48,809 nucleotides of DNA from NCBI GenBank assembly GCA_013288205.1, contig JABDCH010000006.1, forward strand, positions 1 through 48,809, given 5' to 3'. This document shows positions 16,640 through 25,113 of this stretch, in pieces. The notes below the pieces were generated by a model that was given only the letters and a program-made list of their open reading frames with translations, was not told the origin of the DNA and did not search any database. Position numbers and translations under genes: made by a program. This DNA is from Bacteroidota bacterium. Lineage in GTDB: Bacteria; Bacteroidota; Bacteroidia; JABEUT01. Each line of letters begins with the position of its first letter. The stretch's first letter is position 1.

Positions 16640-18631
16640 TCAGGAGATAACTTTTTTTCCTGAATTCCGGGGCGGAATACGCTTCATCTGGATGTTGGAG
16701 ACAGGGTTTACAATCAGCGGTATCATTTCAATACGTGTTTCGCTGGTATCCAGTCCAAAAGCTTTGGCTTCCGATTGGGCCAACTGCTTGATAAAGAAAT
16801 AGCTTCGCAGGATGAAACTTTCAGTAAGACTGAATTCATTTTCAAAAGAGAGGAACTTTTCCAGGATTACAAAACGGAAATCCGACGCAAGATGATATTT
16901 TTTCAGCGAGGGGTATCGGCTGGTAATATTGAGCTCTTTATTGGCAACCATTTCTTCCACCACTTTCCTAAAGAGAACATTCACCCTTGCCTGAACCCTA
17001 AAGCCCAAACGGAATTCTACACGGATTACTTTATCATCCTCCATTTCATCCACACTATATTCTAATGTATATGGCTCGTTAGTGCGTTCAATGTGGACAA
17101 ACCAATATATATCAGCCCTTTTAGGTTGACGGCTGAAAATGGAATAGATAATTTTCTGTTCAATTTCGGTGGGGTTATTAGCCTTACTGAGATAGATGAG
17201 GTTGGATGAAAATTTGGAGATTGTTAGGTCAGCGCTCAAATCCTTTAATAAGGGGATTTGCTCCCGTATACTAACAAAATGCAAAAACCGATTGTTAATT
17301 TTCCGGGCCCTGTACCATATATACATGGTGAAAATAATACCACCCTCGAATACGAGGAACATTAATCTCTTTAACAACTTGGCCGCATTGGCAACGAAAA
17401 ATGATGTTTCCACTGCAAGAAATATAGTTCCGATGGTTATTACAATAGGCCAGGAATAATGTTTCCGGTAGCGCAAAAAGTAAAACATCAAGATGGTGGT
17501 CATCAACATGGCCACCGTAATAGAGAACCCGTAAGCAGCAGCCATATTTTCGGAAGTACGGAAATAAAGGACAACCAAAACGCAGCCTAAGCAAAGTACC
17601 CAGTTAATGCTGGGAATATAAATCTGCCCACGAATATTGGTAGGATATTTTACGGTAACCCTTGGCCAGAAATTAAGCAAGATGGCTTCACTTATAAGGG
17701 TATATGAACCGCTAATGAGTGCCTGGCTGGCAATAACTGTCGCTGCCGTAGCAATGAGTATACAAGGAATAAGGAAGAAATTCGGCACAATACAAAAGAA
17801 AGGGTTTATATCTCCAATGTTTGTTTTATTCTGCAACAAGAGCCATGCGCCTTGCCCTAGATAGTTAAGTACAAGGGCTGTTTTTACAAATATCCAACTC
17901 ACCTGTATGTTTTTTCTTCCGCAGTGCCCCAAATCAGAATATAATGCTTCAGCACCTGTGGTACACAAGAATATAGCACCTAGCAACCAAAATCCTTTGG
18001 GGTGGTTAACAAGCAAATTCCATCCATAATGCGGACTTAATGCAGCAATGATACGCGGACATTGTACAATTTGCAAAGTACCTAAAACAGCAAGCATAAT
18101 GAACCAGACAAACATAATAGGACCAAAAGCACTACCAACTATTTTTGTTCCAAAGCGTTGGAAAAGGAATAAGCCTAATAATATGCTAAGTACAATGCTT
18201 ATTACCAACTGATTGCCGGGGACAATGGTATTTTCCCAGCCTTTTACCCCACCCAGTCCTTCTACTGCAGAAGAAATACTAATAGGAGGAGTAATAATAC
18301 CATCAGCTAATAAGGTGCCTGCGCCTATAATAGTAGGTAGAAAAAGTCTTTTGCCAAGTTTGTTAACTAATGCATATAACGAAAATATCCCCCCCTCACC
18401 GTGGTTATCGGCCTGGAGGGTCATAATTACGTACTTGAAAGTAGTTTGCAGGGTGAGTGTCCAGAAGATACACGAAATGCCGCCCATCACCACATCTTGC
18501 GATGCACCGCCACCGTCCTTGATAATAAGTTGAAGAGTATATAACGGGGATGTACCAATATCACCAAAGATGATACCAATTGTAACCAGCAAACCGGCTG
18601 CAGTTACTTTTTTAAAATGGTCTGATGTCAT
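16640..18631 (-). CDS. kup: Low-affinity potassium transporter Kup
   Basis: A 663-residue inner-membrane protein. The family signature GDIGTSPLYT is at residues 23-32 and DGIITPPIS lies near residue 110. About twelve hydrophobic helices occupy residues 10-450, followed by a roughly 200-residue cytoplasmic tail. Kup/HAK/KT transporters bring in K+ with protons. Length is in the family range (620-690). The gene stands alone. Its leader, from about 18680 to the ATG at 18631, holds a perfect 8-bp hairpin (18642-18665) ending 10 nt before the ATG, and a two-box promoter lies at 18686-18718. Confidence 0.93.
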   Translation of the reverse strand: MTSDHFKKVTAAGLLVTIGIIFGDIGTSPLYTLQLIIKDGGGASQDVVMGGISCIFWTLTLQTTFKYVIMTLQADNHGEGGIFSLYALVNKLGKRLFLPTIIGAGTLLADGIITPPISISSAVEGLGGVKGWENTIVPGNQLVISIVLSILLGLFLFQRFGTKIVGSAFGPIMFVWFIMLAVLGTLQIVQCPRIIAALSPHYGWNLLVNHPKGFWLLGAIFLCTTGAEALYSDLGHCGRKNIQVSWIFVKTALVLNYLGQGAWLLLQNKTNIGDINPFFCIVPNFFLIPCILIATAATVIASQALISGSYTLISEAILLNFWPRVTVKYPTNIRGQIYIPSINWVLCLGCVLVVLYFRTSENMAAAYGFSITVAMLMTTILMFYFLRYRKHYSWPIVITIGTIFLAVETSFFVANAAKLLKRLMFLVFEGGIIFTMYIWYRARKINNRFLHFVSIREQIPLLKDLSADLTISKFSSNLIYLSKANNPTEIEQKIIYSIFSRQPKRADIYWFVHIERTNEPYTLEYSVDEMEDDKVIRVEFRLGFRVQARVNVLFRKVVEEMVANKELNITSRYPSLKKYHLASDFRFVILEKFLSFENEFSLTESFILRSYFFIKQLAQSEAKAFGLDTSETRIEMIPLIVNPVSNIQMKRIPPRNSGKKVIS

Positions 18632-18641
18632 TTTTTCTGCA

Positions 18642-18665
18642 ATCAGCTATGGGGCTTTAGCTGAT
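18642..18665 (-). promoter_or_regulatory. Leader hairpin directly before kup
   Basis: ATCAGCTA (18642-18649) and TAGCTGAT (18658-18665) pair perfectly around an 8-nt loop. On the mRNA the hairpin ends 10 nt before the start codon, where it could affect ribosome access. It does not resemble a c-di-AMP riboswitch. Confidence 0.45.
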
Positions 18666-18685
18666 ATATCCTATAGTTTGGGCTG

Positions 18686-18718
18686 CAAATTTATATAAGA
18701 AAGTAGCGGGTTTACCAA
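18686..18718 (-). promoter_or_regulatory. Promoter with both boxes for kup
   Basis: On the minus strand TTG (18716-18718), 22 nt, then TAAATTTG (18686-18693), matching TTG-N17-23-TAnnTTTG. The predicted leader is about 50 nt. Confidence 0.65.
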
Positions 18719-18799
18719 AAACAGATATATTTATTTTCAAGCGTTATACTTCAATTTAACATACAGTATAAGAAAAATATGTATATATCGCCCTGCCCT

Positions 18800-19873
18800 T
18801 TATTTACGCTTTTTTTGGGCTCTTTCGTACTGCACAGGCCAGGGAATATCAATATTTAACTCCGATGCAGCGTTTAACGGGAAGTAAGGATTTCGCAAGA
18901 GTTGTCTTGCTATAAAAACTAAATCTGCCTTATTTTCTTCGATAATGCTGTTGGCTTCTTGCGCCGTATTAATTAACCCTACGGCACCGGTAAGCATGCC
19001 GGTGGCTTTCTTAATGTTTTCGGCAAATGGAGTTTGATAAAGGGGCTTCAATTCTATTTTCACATTGGGAATGTTGCCGCCAGAAGAACAATCTATCAAA
19101 TCAATGGTCTTTGTTTTTAATACTTCGGCTAGTTTGATAGAATCATTTTCAGTCCAACCACTATCAACCCATTCAGTAGCCGATATACGCAAGAACAGAG
19201 GGTTTTCTTCTGTCCATACTTCTCTAATGCTCCCAATTATTTCCAGCAAAAATCGAATACGATTGTCAAATGAGCCACCATATTCATCCTTCCGGATATT
19301 GCTGGCTGGAGATAGAAATTCATTAATTAAATACCCATGCGCTCCATGTATTTCCAATACTTTAAACCCTGCTTTTTTAGCCCGCAATGCACCATCTTGA
19401 AAATCTTGTACTATCTTTTTTATTTCCGGTATACTTAATTCTTTCGGTACTTTATAGTCACCATTAAAGGCAACAGCACTGGGTGCATGCACATCCCATC
19501 CTCCTGCTTCATTGGATACTATTTTATTCCCCATCCAGGGTTGACTCATGCTCGACTTGCGTCCTGCATGTGCCAGTTGCATTCCGGGTACAGCTCCCTG
19601 TTTTTCGATAAACTCAGTTATACGTTTTAAAAATGGTATGTGTCCGTCTTTCCATATACCTAAATCTTCCGGTGATATCCGGCCTTCTGGTGAAACAGCC
19701 GTAGCTTCTGTAAATACAAGTGCTGCGCCACCCACAGCCCTGCTGCCAAGGTGAACGAGATGCCAGTCGTTGGCAAAGCCATCAATACTGGAATATTCGC
19801 ACATAGGCGAAACCACTATCCGGTTTTTAAGCTCTACATTTTTTATTTTGAGCGGAGAAAATAGGTTCGGCAT
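18800..19873 (-). CDS. namA: Old yellow enzyme, YqjM-type NADPH dehydrogenase
   Basis: A 357-residue FMN-dependent ene-reductase. YqjM-subgroup markers are present: Cys25 and Tyr27 in SPMCEYSS, QLAHAGRKSS, and the substrate pair His176/His179 with Tyr181 in EIHGAHGYLINEFLSP. The barrel continues through ASNIRKDEYGGSFDNRIRF and ends with the phosphate-binding VFIARQLLRNP. It reduces activated C=C bonds of enals, enones or nitro compounds; the natural substrate is unknown. A TAAATTTG box 17 nt upstream of the ATG overlaps the end of the homoserine dehydrogenase frame. The gene can therefore be transcribed alone or with hom, whose stop is 27 nt upstream. Confidence 0.9.
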   Translation of the reverse strand: MPNLFSPLKIKNVELKNRIVVSPMCEYSSIDGFANDWHLVHLGSRAVGGAALVFTEATAVSPEGRISPEDLGIWKDGHIPFLKRITEFIEKQGAVPGMQLAHAGRKSSMSQPWMGNKIVSNEAGGWDVHAPSAVAFNGDYKVPKELSIPEIKKIVQDFQDGALRAKKAGFKVLEIHGAHGYLINEFLSPASNIRKDEYGGSFDNRIRFLLEIIGSIREVWTEENPLFLRISATEWVDSGWTENDSIKLAEVLKTKTIDLIDCSSGGNIPNVKIELKPLYQTPFAENIKKATGMLTGAVGLINTAQEANSIIEENKADLVFIARQLLRNPYFPLNAASELNIDIPWPVQYERAQKKRK

Positions 19874-19890
19874 ACTAATTTTTTGAGCTA

Positions 19891-19898
19891 CAAATTTA
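19891..19898 (-). promoter_or_regulatory. Promoter -7 box for namA
   Basis: TAAATTTG on the minus strand, exact TAnnTTTG, in the short hom-namA gap, 17 nt before the ATG at 19873. A TTG lies 16 nt upstream of it, inside the end of hom. Confidence 0.5.
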
Positions 19899-19900
19899 CG

Positions 19901-21079
19901 CTAATTCCATTGGGCAATAAAAACATCGTTTCGTTCATTCAGATTGGCCCGCAGCAAGGAATCGATACTTACCTTTCCAATTACATATTGGGTTTCACTA
20001 GATGAAAAGCGTTGCTGAATATCGGTAACATTTAATTCTTTCAGGAAAGATTCATCCGGGTAGCGAACATATACATCTATCAAGTGCTCATTGGAAAAGG
20101 GAAGCGTACCATTTTGTTCCACCTTTTTATATTCGTAACGATAGCGATATACTAATGCCGAAATATCAGATAATACCGCAGAAGCCGTGGGATGCCCGCC
20201 TGCTCCCTTGCCATAAAAGAATTGCTTATCGCTGAATGCGGCACCCAATTGTACGGCATTGAATTCATTCCGCACAGCGTAGAACATATTGTCAGGGCTA
20301 ATCAGGGTAGGAATAACATAGCCTACTATTTTATCTCCTAATTTAGATGTGTGCGCAATCAGTTTTATTTTTAATCCTTTCTCGCGTGTAAATGTAGAAT
20401 CGGCTGCAGATAAGTTCTGGATGCCAAAATTAAATACATCTTCCGGTTTTACAAAAACCCCAAACGTATGGCAGAGTAAAATAGTCAGTTTATATTTTGG
20501 GTCGAATGCCTGCACATCAAGGCGTGGATTGCTTTCGGCAAAGCCCTTTACTTGTGCCTCTTTCAAAGCATCTTCATAGGTTTTATTTTCCTCAGAAGTT
20601 TTGGTAAGAATATAATTGGTAGTGCCATTGCAAATTCCGTCTAATGAATTCAACAGGTCATTATCATAATATTCTTCCAGGTTGCGAATGATGGGAATAC
20701 TCCCACAAACAGAGGCTTCATACAACAGAGGAGAACCCGTCTGTTGCTGTATTTTATAAAGTTCTTCCAAATGTTCAGCTATCATCTTTTTATTAGCCGA
20801 TACCACTGCTTTCCCTTTGCGTAAGGCTGTAGCCACTATTTCAAAAGCCTCGTCGGCGTTATCAGTCAGCTCCACTACCACATCCAGCGAATCGTTATTC
20901 AGAATATCATTCTTATCAAATGTGAAATACTCCTTATCAATGGGGCGGGGCTTTTCACGGTGCTTCACACATATTTTAACTACCTCGGCATTGATGCCTT
21001 TTGTCTTGTGTAATACATCATATAGGCCCTGCCCTACTACCCCAAATCCAAACAATCCTACTTTTAACTTCTTACTCAT
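19901..21079 (-). CDS. hom: Homoserine dehydrogenase without an ACT domain
   Basis: A 392-residue cytoplasmic enzyme reducing aspartate semialdehyde to homoserine, on the way to methionine and threonine. The nucleotide-binding glycine motif GFGVVGQG is near the N-terminus. SANKKMIAEH follows, and the family signature SNPRLDVQAFDPKYKLTILL lies at about 200-218 with its catalytic Asp and Lys. The usual C-terminal ACT domain for threonine feedback (common in proteins of 430 residues or more) is not evident. The 258-nt leader carries a SAM-I riboswitch and a terminator, so control appears to be by S-adenosylmethionine at the RNA level, pointing to a methionine role. Confidence 0.92.
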   Translation of the reverse strand: MSKKLKVGLFGFGVVGQGLYDVLHKTKGINAEVVKICVKHREKPRPIDKEYFTFDKNDILNNDSLDVVVELTDNADEAFEIVATALRKGKAVVSANKKMIAEHLEELYKIQQQTGSPLLYEASVCGSIPIIRNLEEYYDNDLLNSLDGICNGTTNYILTKTSEENKTYEDALKEAQVKGFAESNPRLDVQAFDPKYKLTILLCHTFGVFVKPEDVFNFGIQNLSAADSTFTREKGLKIKLIAHTSKLGDKIVGYVIPTLISPDNMFYAVRNEFNAVQLGAAFSDKQFFYGKGAGGHPTASAVLSDISALVYRYRYEYKKVEQNGTLPFSNEHLIDVYVRYPDESFLKELNVTDIQQRFSSSETQYVIGKVSIDSLLRANLNERNDVFIAQWN

Positions 21080-21155
21080 TTTACGATTAAATTATTTTAA
21101 GTATTTATAATTAATTCGTCACTAAATATGACTGCACAAGAAGTCCCGGCAGGGT

Positions 21156-21191
21156 AAAATAAAAAGCCCTTCAGGAAAAGTCCAGAAGAGC
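21156..21191 (-). terminator. Riboswitch expression-platform terminator upstream of hom
   Basis: On the minus strand GCTCTTCTGGA (21181-21191) pairs with TCCTGAAGGGC (21166-21176), with one wobble and one mismatch, and is followed by TTTTTATTTT (21156-21165). It lies 36 nt behind the SAM-I aptamer and 76 nt before the hom ATG. It would end transcription when SAM is bound. Confidence 0.8.
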
Positions 21192-21225
21192 GTATACTAG
21201 TTGATGGGTATTGGTCTCGACTTAG

Positions 21226-21322
21226 ACTTATCTTTCCCGCCTGAAGCGGGTTGGATTTAGCACCTTTATAATCAGGTTGCCAAGGTTTCACAGGGCCAAT
21301 CCCTCCACCTTTCTTGATAAGT
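21226..21322 (-). promoter_or_regulatory. SAM-I (S-box) riboswitch aptamer controlling hom
   Basis: On the minus strand P1 is ACTTATC (21316-21322) with GATAAGT (21226-21232). Between them, in order, lie AAGAAAGGTGGAGGGA, TGGCCC, GAAACC, GGCAACC, AAGGTGCTAAATCCA and a GC-rich hairpin (CCCGC..GCGGG), then GAAAGATAAG. This is the complete S-box consensus including the kink-turn bases and the core that holds S-adenosylmethionine. With the terminator at 21156-21191 it forms a standard off-switch: high SAM stops transcription before hom. Confidence 0.95.
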
Positions 21323-21343
21323 AATACTTAAATGAACGAGCCA

Positions 21344-21375
21344 CAAAGATAGATGTTATTTTTTTGCTTTTCCAA
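21344..21375 (-). promoter_or_regulatory. Promoter with both boxes for the riboswitch-hom transcript
   Basis: On the minus strand TTG (21373-21375), 21 nt, then TATCTTTG (21344-21351). Transcription would start near 21338, some 15 nt before the aptamer. It is the best promoter match in the window. Confidence 0.75.
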
Positions 21376-21447
21376 ATTTCTTTATGATTTAAACACAAAT
21401 TACCTGTCCATCAACCTATTCAAAACGAACAACCGGCTATTCATAAC

Positions 21448-21467
21448 TTATCCGCCTAGGCGGATAA
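21448..21467. repeat. Perfect 20-bp palindrome upstream of the polysaccharide operon
   Basis: TTATCCGCCT is followed directly by AGGCGGATAA, a perfect inverted repeat without a loop. It lies in the spacer between the divergent hom leader and the glycosyltransferase operon, centred 44 nt before the ATG at 21502. It may be an operator or a dispersed repeat. A near-consensus -7 box (TATCTTAG, 21487-21494) lies between it and the ATG. Confidence 0.7.
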
Positions 21468-21501
21468 CTCATACCTTCATTCCCTATATCTTAGCAGTTA
21501 A

Positions 21502-22725
21502 ATGAAGCTCATTATCCTCACCCAATATTTCCCCCCCGAAGTGGGTGCTCCCCAAAACCGCTTGTACGAAATGGCTGTGCGCTTGCAAAAGCTTGGCGTG
21601 GAAATTGAAGTGCTTACTGCTATGCCTAATTATCCTTCTATGGTTATTCATAAGGAATACAAAGGGAAATGGTATGTAAAAGAAGACATGAACGGCATGC
21701 GAGTACACCGCGTCTGGATATGGGTAGGTAAAAGCAAAAGCATTCTTCCGCGCCTGCTGAATTACTTTTCGTTTGTATTTACTTCCATGTGGATTGGCTG
21801 GTTCAAATTAGGTAAAGTAGATTATTTATTGTGCGAATCACCACCTTTGTTTTTGGGTATTTCGGCACTGTTTCTGAAAAGAGTAAAGAAAGCTAAGCTC
21901 ATATTTAACGTAGCGGATTTATGGCCTGAAAGCGCCGAAAAGCTGGGATTGATTACCAATAAATCTCTGTTAAATATAACTACCAAGCTCGAAGAGTATC
22001 TTTACAAATCATCTGCATTGATAGTCGGGCAGGCTATGGGAATTGTGAAAAATATTCAAGATCGTTTCCCAAATAAAATTGTGTATTGGCTGCCGAATGG
22101 CGTTGATTTAACTTTTTATAATCCCGATACAACAACAACCCGGTGGAGAGAAGAAAACGGATTCTCACAAGATGATTTCATTATATTGTATGCCGGAATA
22201 ATAGGTCATGCACAGGCACTGGAATTGGTATTGAAAGCTGCAAACCTTACCAAGGATAAACCCAATATTAAATGGGTTTTATTGGGCAGTGGCCCTGAAA
22301 AGGAAAAACTACTTGCGATGCAACAGCAAATGCAATTGACGAACGTTTATTTCTACCCCCCAGTACCAAAATCAACTATGCCGGGAGTATTGAAAGCAGC
22401 GGATGCAGCACTGGTACCCCTTCAACGGATTGACCTTTTCCTGGGGATAATTCCCTCGAAAGTGTTCGAGGCTATGGCTATGAAAAAACCTTTATTATTA
22501 GGTGTTGAAGGTGAATCAAAAGAGCTATTCATAGAACAGGGAAAAGCAGGACTTGCTTTCATTCCGGAAGATGAAAATAATTTGGTGAAGAATACTCTAC
22601 TGTTATATAACAATCGTGGCGATGCGCTACAATATGGAGAGAATGGCCGCGCCTATGCAGAAGCCAATTTCAACCGGGATACGATTGCTGAAAAATTTTA
22701 CAATTTCCTGAAAAATGCGAAGTAG
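21502..22725 (+). CDS. GT4-family glycosyltransferase (WcaI/WbuB-like)
   Basis: A 407-residue GT-B glycosyltransferase. The N-terminal domain begins MKLIILTQYFPPEVGAPQNR, typical of WbuB/WcaI-type enzymes, and contains NVADLWPESAEKLG. The C-terminal domain has VLLGSGPEKEKL, followed by the nucleotide-sugar site IIPSKVFEAMAMKKPLL with the conserved E-x7-E region. It probably adds a sugar (often fucose or an N-acetyl-hexosamine) to a lipid-linked surface glycan on the cytoplasmic side. It opens a four-gene operon in which every junction overlaps (11, 4 and 4 nt). The palindrome at 21448-21467 lies just upstream. Confidence 0.88.
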   Translation: MKLIILTQYFPPEVGAPQNRLYEMAVRLQKLGVEIEVLTAMPNYPSMVIHKEYKGKWYVKEDMNGMRVHRVWIWVGKSKSILPRLLNYFSFVFTSMWIGWFKLGKVDYLLCESPPLFLGISALFLKRVKKAKLIFNVADLWPESAEKLGLITNKSLLNITTKLEEYLYKSSALIVGQAMGIVKNIQDRFPNKIVYWLPNGVDLTFYNPDTTTTRWREENGFSQDDFIILYAGIIGHAQALELVLKAANLTKDKPNIKWVLLGSGPEKEKLLAMQQQMQLTNVYFYPPVPKSTMPGVLKAADAALVPLQRIDLFLGIIPSKVFEAMAMKKPLLLGVEGESKELFIEQGKAGLAFIPEDENNLVKNTLLLYNNRGDALQYGENGRAYAEANFNRDTIAEKFYNFLKNAK

Positions 22726-23908
22726 AATTACGAACATAAAGTTCTTCGTGCTTTGCCTGATTGGTTTTGTGCTTACGTTTTACATATTCCTCACTCCACC
22801 TTGCATTATTCTGTTTGTGGTTTTATGGCTGACAGAAGAAGACTTGAAAAGAAAGCTTACTGCATGTTTCAGAAATAAATACGCATTGTTGTTCACGTCA
22901 CTCTGTATTATTTACTTGTTCGGAATGCTCTATACAAAAAGCGTTGCGCACGGGTGGATGGATCTGCAAATAAAATTGAGCATTATTTTGTTTCCTCTTG
23001 TGCTTTCATCCGAGCCTAAAATGGATTTTCAAAAACAAAAGTGGTTTGGATTTGCCTTTATATCCGGCGCTGTTTTGCATGGTATCTATTGCTTGGTAAT
23101 CGCGGCAGACATCTATTTCACGCAAGGAAAAATGCAGTTCACCTATCTCCCATTTTCTAAGTTTGTGCATCCTACTTATTACTCTATGTACATTGATATG
23201 GCATTTGTATTTATGTATTATGCGCTGACTGAAAAAGGTAATGAACTTACTAAACGGGAAAAATGGTACATATACATCTATGCCCCGTTCCTGCTCGTTA
23301 TTCTCATATTGCTCGAGTCGAAAATGGGCACGCTGATTACAGTATTACTATTTAGCATTTTCATATTGAAATATTTTTTATCCCGCTACTCTGCATTAAA
23401 AACAGGAGTTGCAGTTATTGTAATTATGGGAATAGCTATTGTAGGAGTTTTCAAGTTTTCGCGTTTTAATGCATTAAACGGACTGATCAATACCCAGCAG
23501 GTAGATGTAACTTCTGTTGAATCAAACCAGGCTCGCGTGCTTGTATCGCGGGCCGCAACGGAGATTATTAAACAAAGTCCAATACTAGGATATGGTACCG
23601 GTGATACACTTGCATTAATGAACCAATACAAGGCCGACGGCATGACCGGCATATACCACGAAAAACTCAATACGCACAACCAATACCTGCAAACTATGGT
23701 GGCTGTGGGTATTCCGGGTATATTGATTCTGTTAGCAAATTTTTTAGTTCCTGTTTTTATTTCTATTAAAGAAAAGCGATTTGTTTATTTCTTGTTTTTG
23801 CTAATACTTATCCTTAATTTCCTTACTGAATCGATGCTCGAACAACAGGCAGGCACCATGTTTTATGGGCTTTTAAATTCCCTCTTAATGTTTAATTTTG
23901 TGATATGA
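22715..23908 (+). CDS. O-antigen polymerase/ligase-like membrane protein (Wzy/WaaL family)
   Basis: A 397-residue protein with about ten to twelve hydrophobic helices and a larger periplasmic loop before the last helices. That loop contains the family segment GTGDTLALMNQY...HNQYLQTMVAVGIPG; the HNxYL-x5-GIPG pattern is typical of the Wzy_C/O-antigen ligase family. Such proteins polymerise repeat units or join glycan to lipid A or to protein at the periplasmic face; sequence does not separate these roles. The reading frame overlaps the preceding glycosyltransferase by 11 nt and the following aminotransferase by 4 nt, so it is translationally coupled within the polysaccharide operon. Confidence 0.85.
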   Translation: MRSRITNIKFFVLCLIGFVLTFYIFLTPPCIILFVVLWLTEEDLKRKLTACFRNKYALLFTSLCIIYLFGMLYTKSVAHGWMDLQIKLSIILFPLVLSSEPKMDFQKQKWFGFAFISGAVLHGIYCLVIAADIYFTQGKMQFTYLPFSKFVHPTYYSMYIDMAFVFMYYALTEKGNELTKREKWYIYIYAPFLLVILILLESKMGTLITVLLFSIFILKYFLSRYSALKTGVAVIVIMGIAIVGVFKFSRFNALNGLINTQQVDVTSVESNQARVLVSRAATEIIKQSPILGYGTGDTLALMNQYKADGMTGIYHEKLNTHNQYLQTMVAVGIPGILILLANFLVPVFISIKEKRFVYFLFLLILILNFLTESMLEQQAGTMFYGLLNSLLMFNFVI

Positions 23909-25113
23909 TAAACTTCGCTCCACCTCGCATAGATGAAAAAACAATCGATGCTGTTGCTGAAACATTGCGTTCCGGCTGGATAACCACCGGCCCTAAAACC
24001 AAATTGCTCGAAAAGAAAATATCGGAATATTGCGGCGGCTCACAAACGCTTTGCCTCAATTCAGCCACAGCAGGACTTGAACTGGCATTGCGCTGGTTTG
24101 GTGTTGGCCCGGGTGACGAAGTGATTGTTCCCGCATATACTTACGCTGCTACGGCAAATGTGGTAATTCATTGCGGAGCAACGCCTGTATTGGCAGATGT
24201 AAATCAAAATGACTTTTGCATTTCATCCATTGGCATTGAAAGAGCAATAACAGCTAAAACAAAAGTAATTATGCCGGTCGATTTCGGTGGGCTGCCGTGC
24301 GATTATAATGCTATCTCTGCTATTGTTGAAACATCAAAAAACCTGTTTAATCCGGCTAACGAGCATCAAAAAAAGTTGGGAAGAATATTAATTCTTTCCG
24401 ATGCGGCCCACTCGCTTGGTGCAACATACAAGGGAAAAAATGCAGGAATGTTTGCAGATATTTCTGTGTTTTCTTTTCATGCAGTAAAAAACCTAACTAC
24501 TGCAGAAGGCGGTGCGATGTTGTTCAATCTCCCAGAACCCTTTGATAATGCTGCCATCTATAAAGAATTAAGCATAACATCGCTACATGGGCAGACAAAA
24601 GATGCTATGGCGAAAATGCAAAAGGGAAATTGGAAATATGATATTATAGAAGCCGGATATAAATGCAACCTGACTGATTTAGCTGCTACACTCGGCTTGG
24701 TTGAATTGGAACGTTATAAAGATGACACCTTACCCAAACGCAAAGCCATTGTAGATGCCTATCATAGTTTCTTTTCGGTATATGAATGGGCTGAGTTACC
24801 TGTATCGAAAGATGAGAATAGGGAATCTTCTTATCACCTGTTCGCGTTACGGATAAAGAATATTACGGAAGAACAACGTGATGCCATCATTCAAAAAATA
24901 TTCGACCGCGATGTGGCCGTGAATGTACATTTTATCCCTGTCCCCATGATGAGCTTTTATAGAAACATGGGATATAAAATAACGGATTATCCCGTGACCT
25001 ACGATAACTTTTCCCGTGAAATCTCATTGCCTGTATATTATAACCTTAGCACAGAAGAAATAGCTATTGTAACAAAAGCTGTAAAAGACGCTGTAACTGA
25101 AGTATTGAAATGA
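23905..25113 (+). CDS. DegT/DnrJ/EryC1/StrS-family sugar aminotransferase
   Basis: A 402-residue PLP-dependent enzyme making amino sugars on nucleotide carriers. The PLP Lys is at 195 in SFHAVKNLTTAEGG and the ring-nitrogen Asp at 166 in LSDAAHS. The N-terminal IDEKTIDAVAETLRSGWITTGPKT and the SATAGLELALRWFGVGPGDEVIVPAYTY stretch are family hallmarks. The product would be a 3- or 4-amino-deoxy sugar for the glycan built by this operon; the position aminated cannot be told. Residues 137-160 form a less conserved insertion. It overlaps its neighbours by 4 nt at each end. Confidence 0.92.
   Translation: MINFAPPRIDEKTIDAVAETLRSGWITTGPKTKLLEKKISEYCGGSQTLCLNSATAGLELALRWFGVGPGDEVIVPAYTYAATANVVIHCGATPVLADVNQNDFCISSIGIERAITAKTKVIMPVDFGGLPCDYNAISAIVETSKNLFNPANEHQKKLGRILILSDAAHSLGATYKGKNAGMFADISVFSFHAVKNLTTAEGGAMLFNLPEPFDNAAIYKELSITSLHGQTKDAMAKMQKGNWKYDIIEAGYKCNLTDLAATLGLVELERYKDDTLPKRKAIVDAYHSFFSVYEWAELPVSKDENRESSYHLFALRIKNITEEQRDAIIQKIFDRDVAVNVHFIPVPMMSFYRNMGYKITDYPVTYDNFSREISLPVYYNLSTEEIAIVTKAVKDAVTEVLK

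Noticed and set aside
18632-18718. c-di-AMP (ydaO) riboswitch before kup
   Set aside because: The leader is only about 50 nt and lacks the ydaO core; only a simple hairpin is present.
21097-21291. 64-codon open frame upstream of hom
   Set aside because: It coincides with the SAM-I riboswitch and its terminator; the RNA structure explains the sequence.
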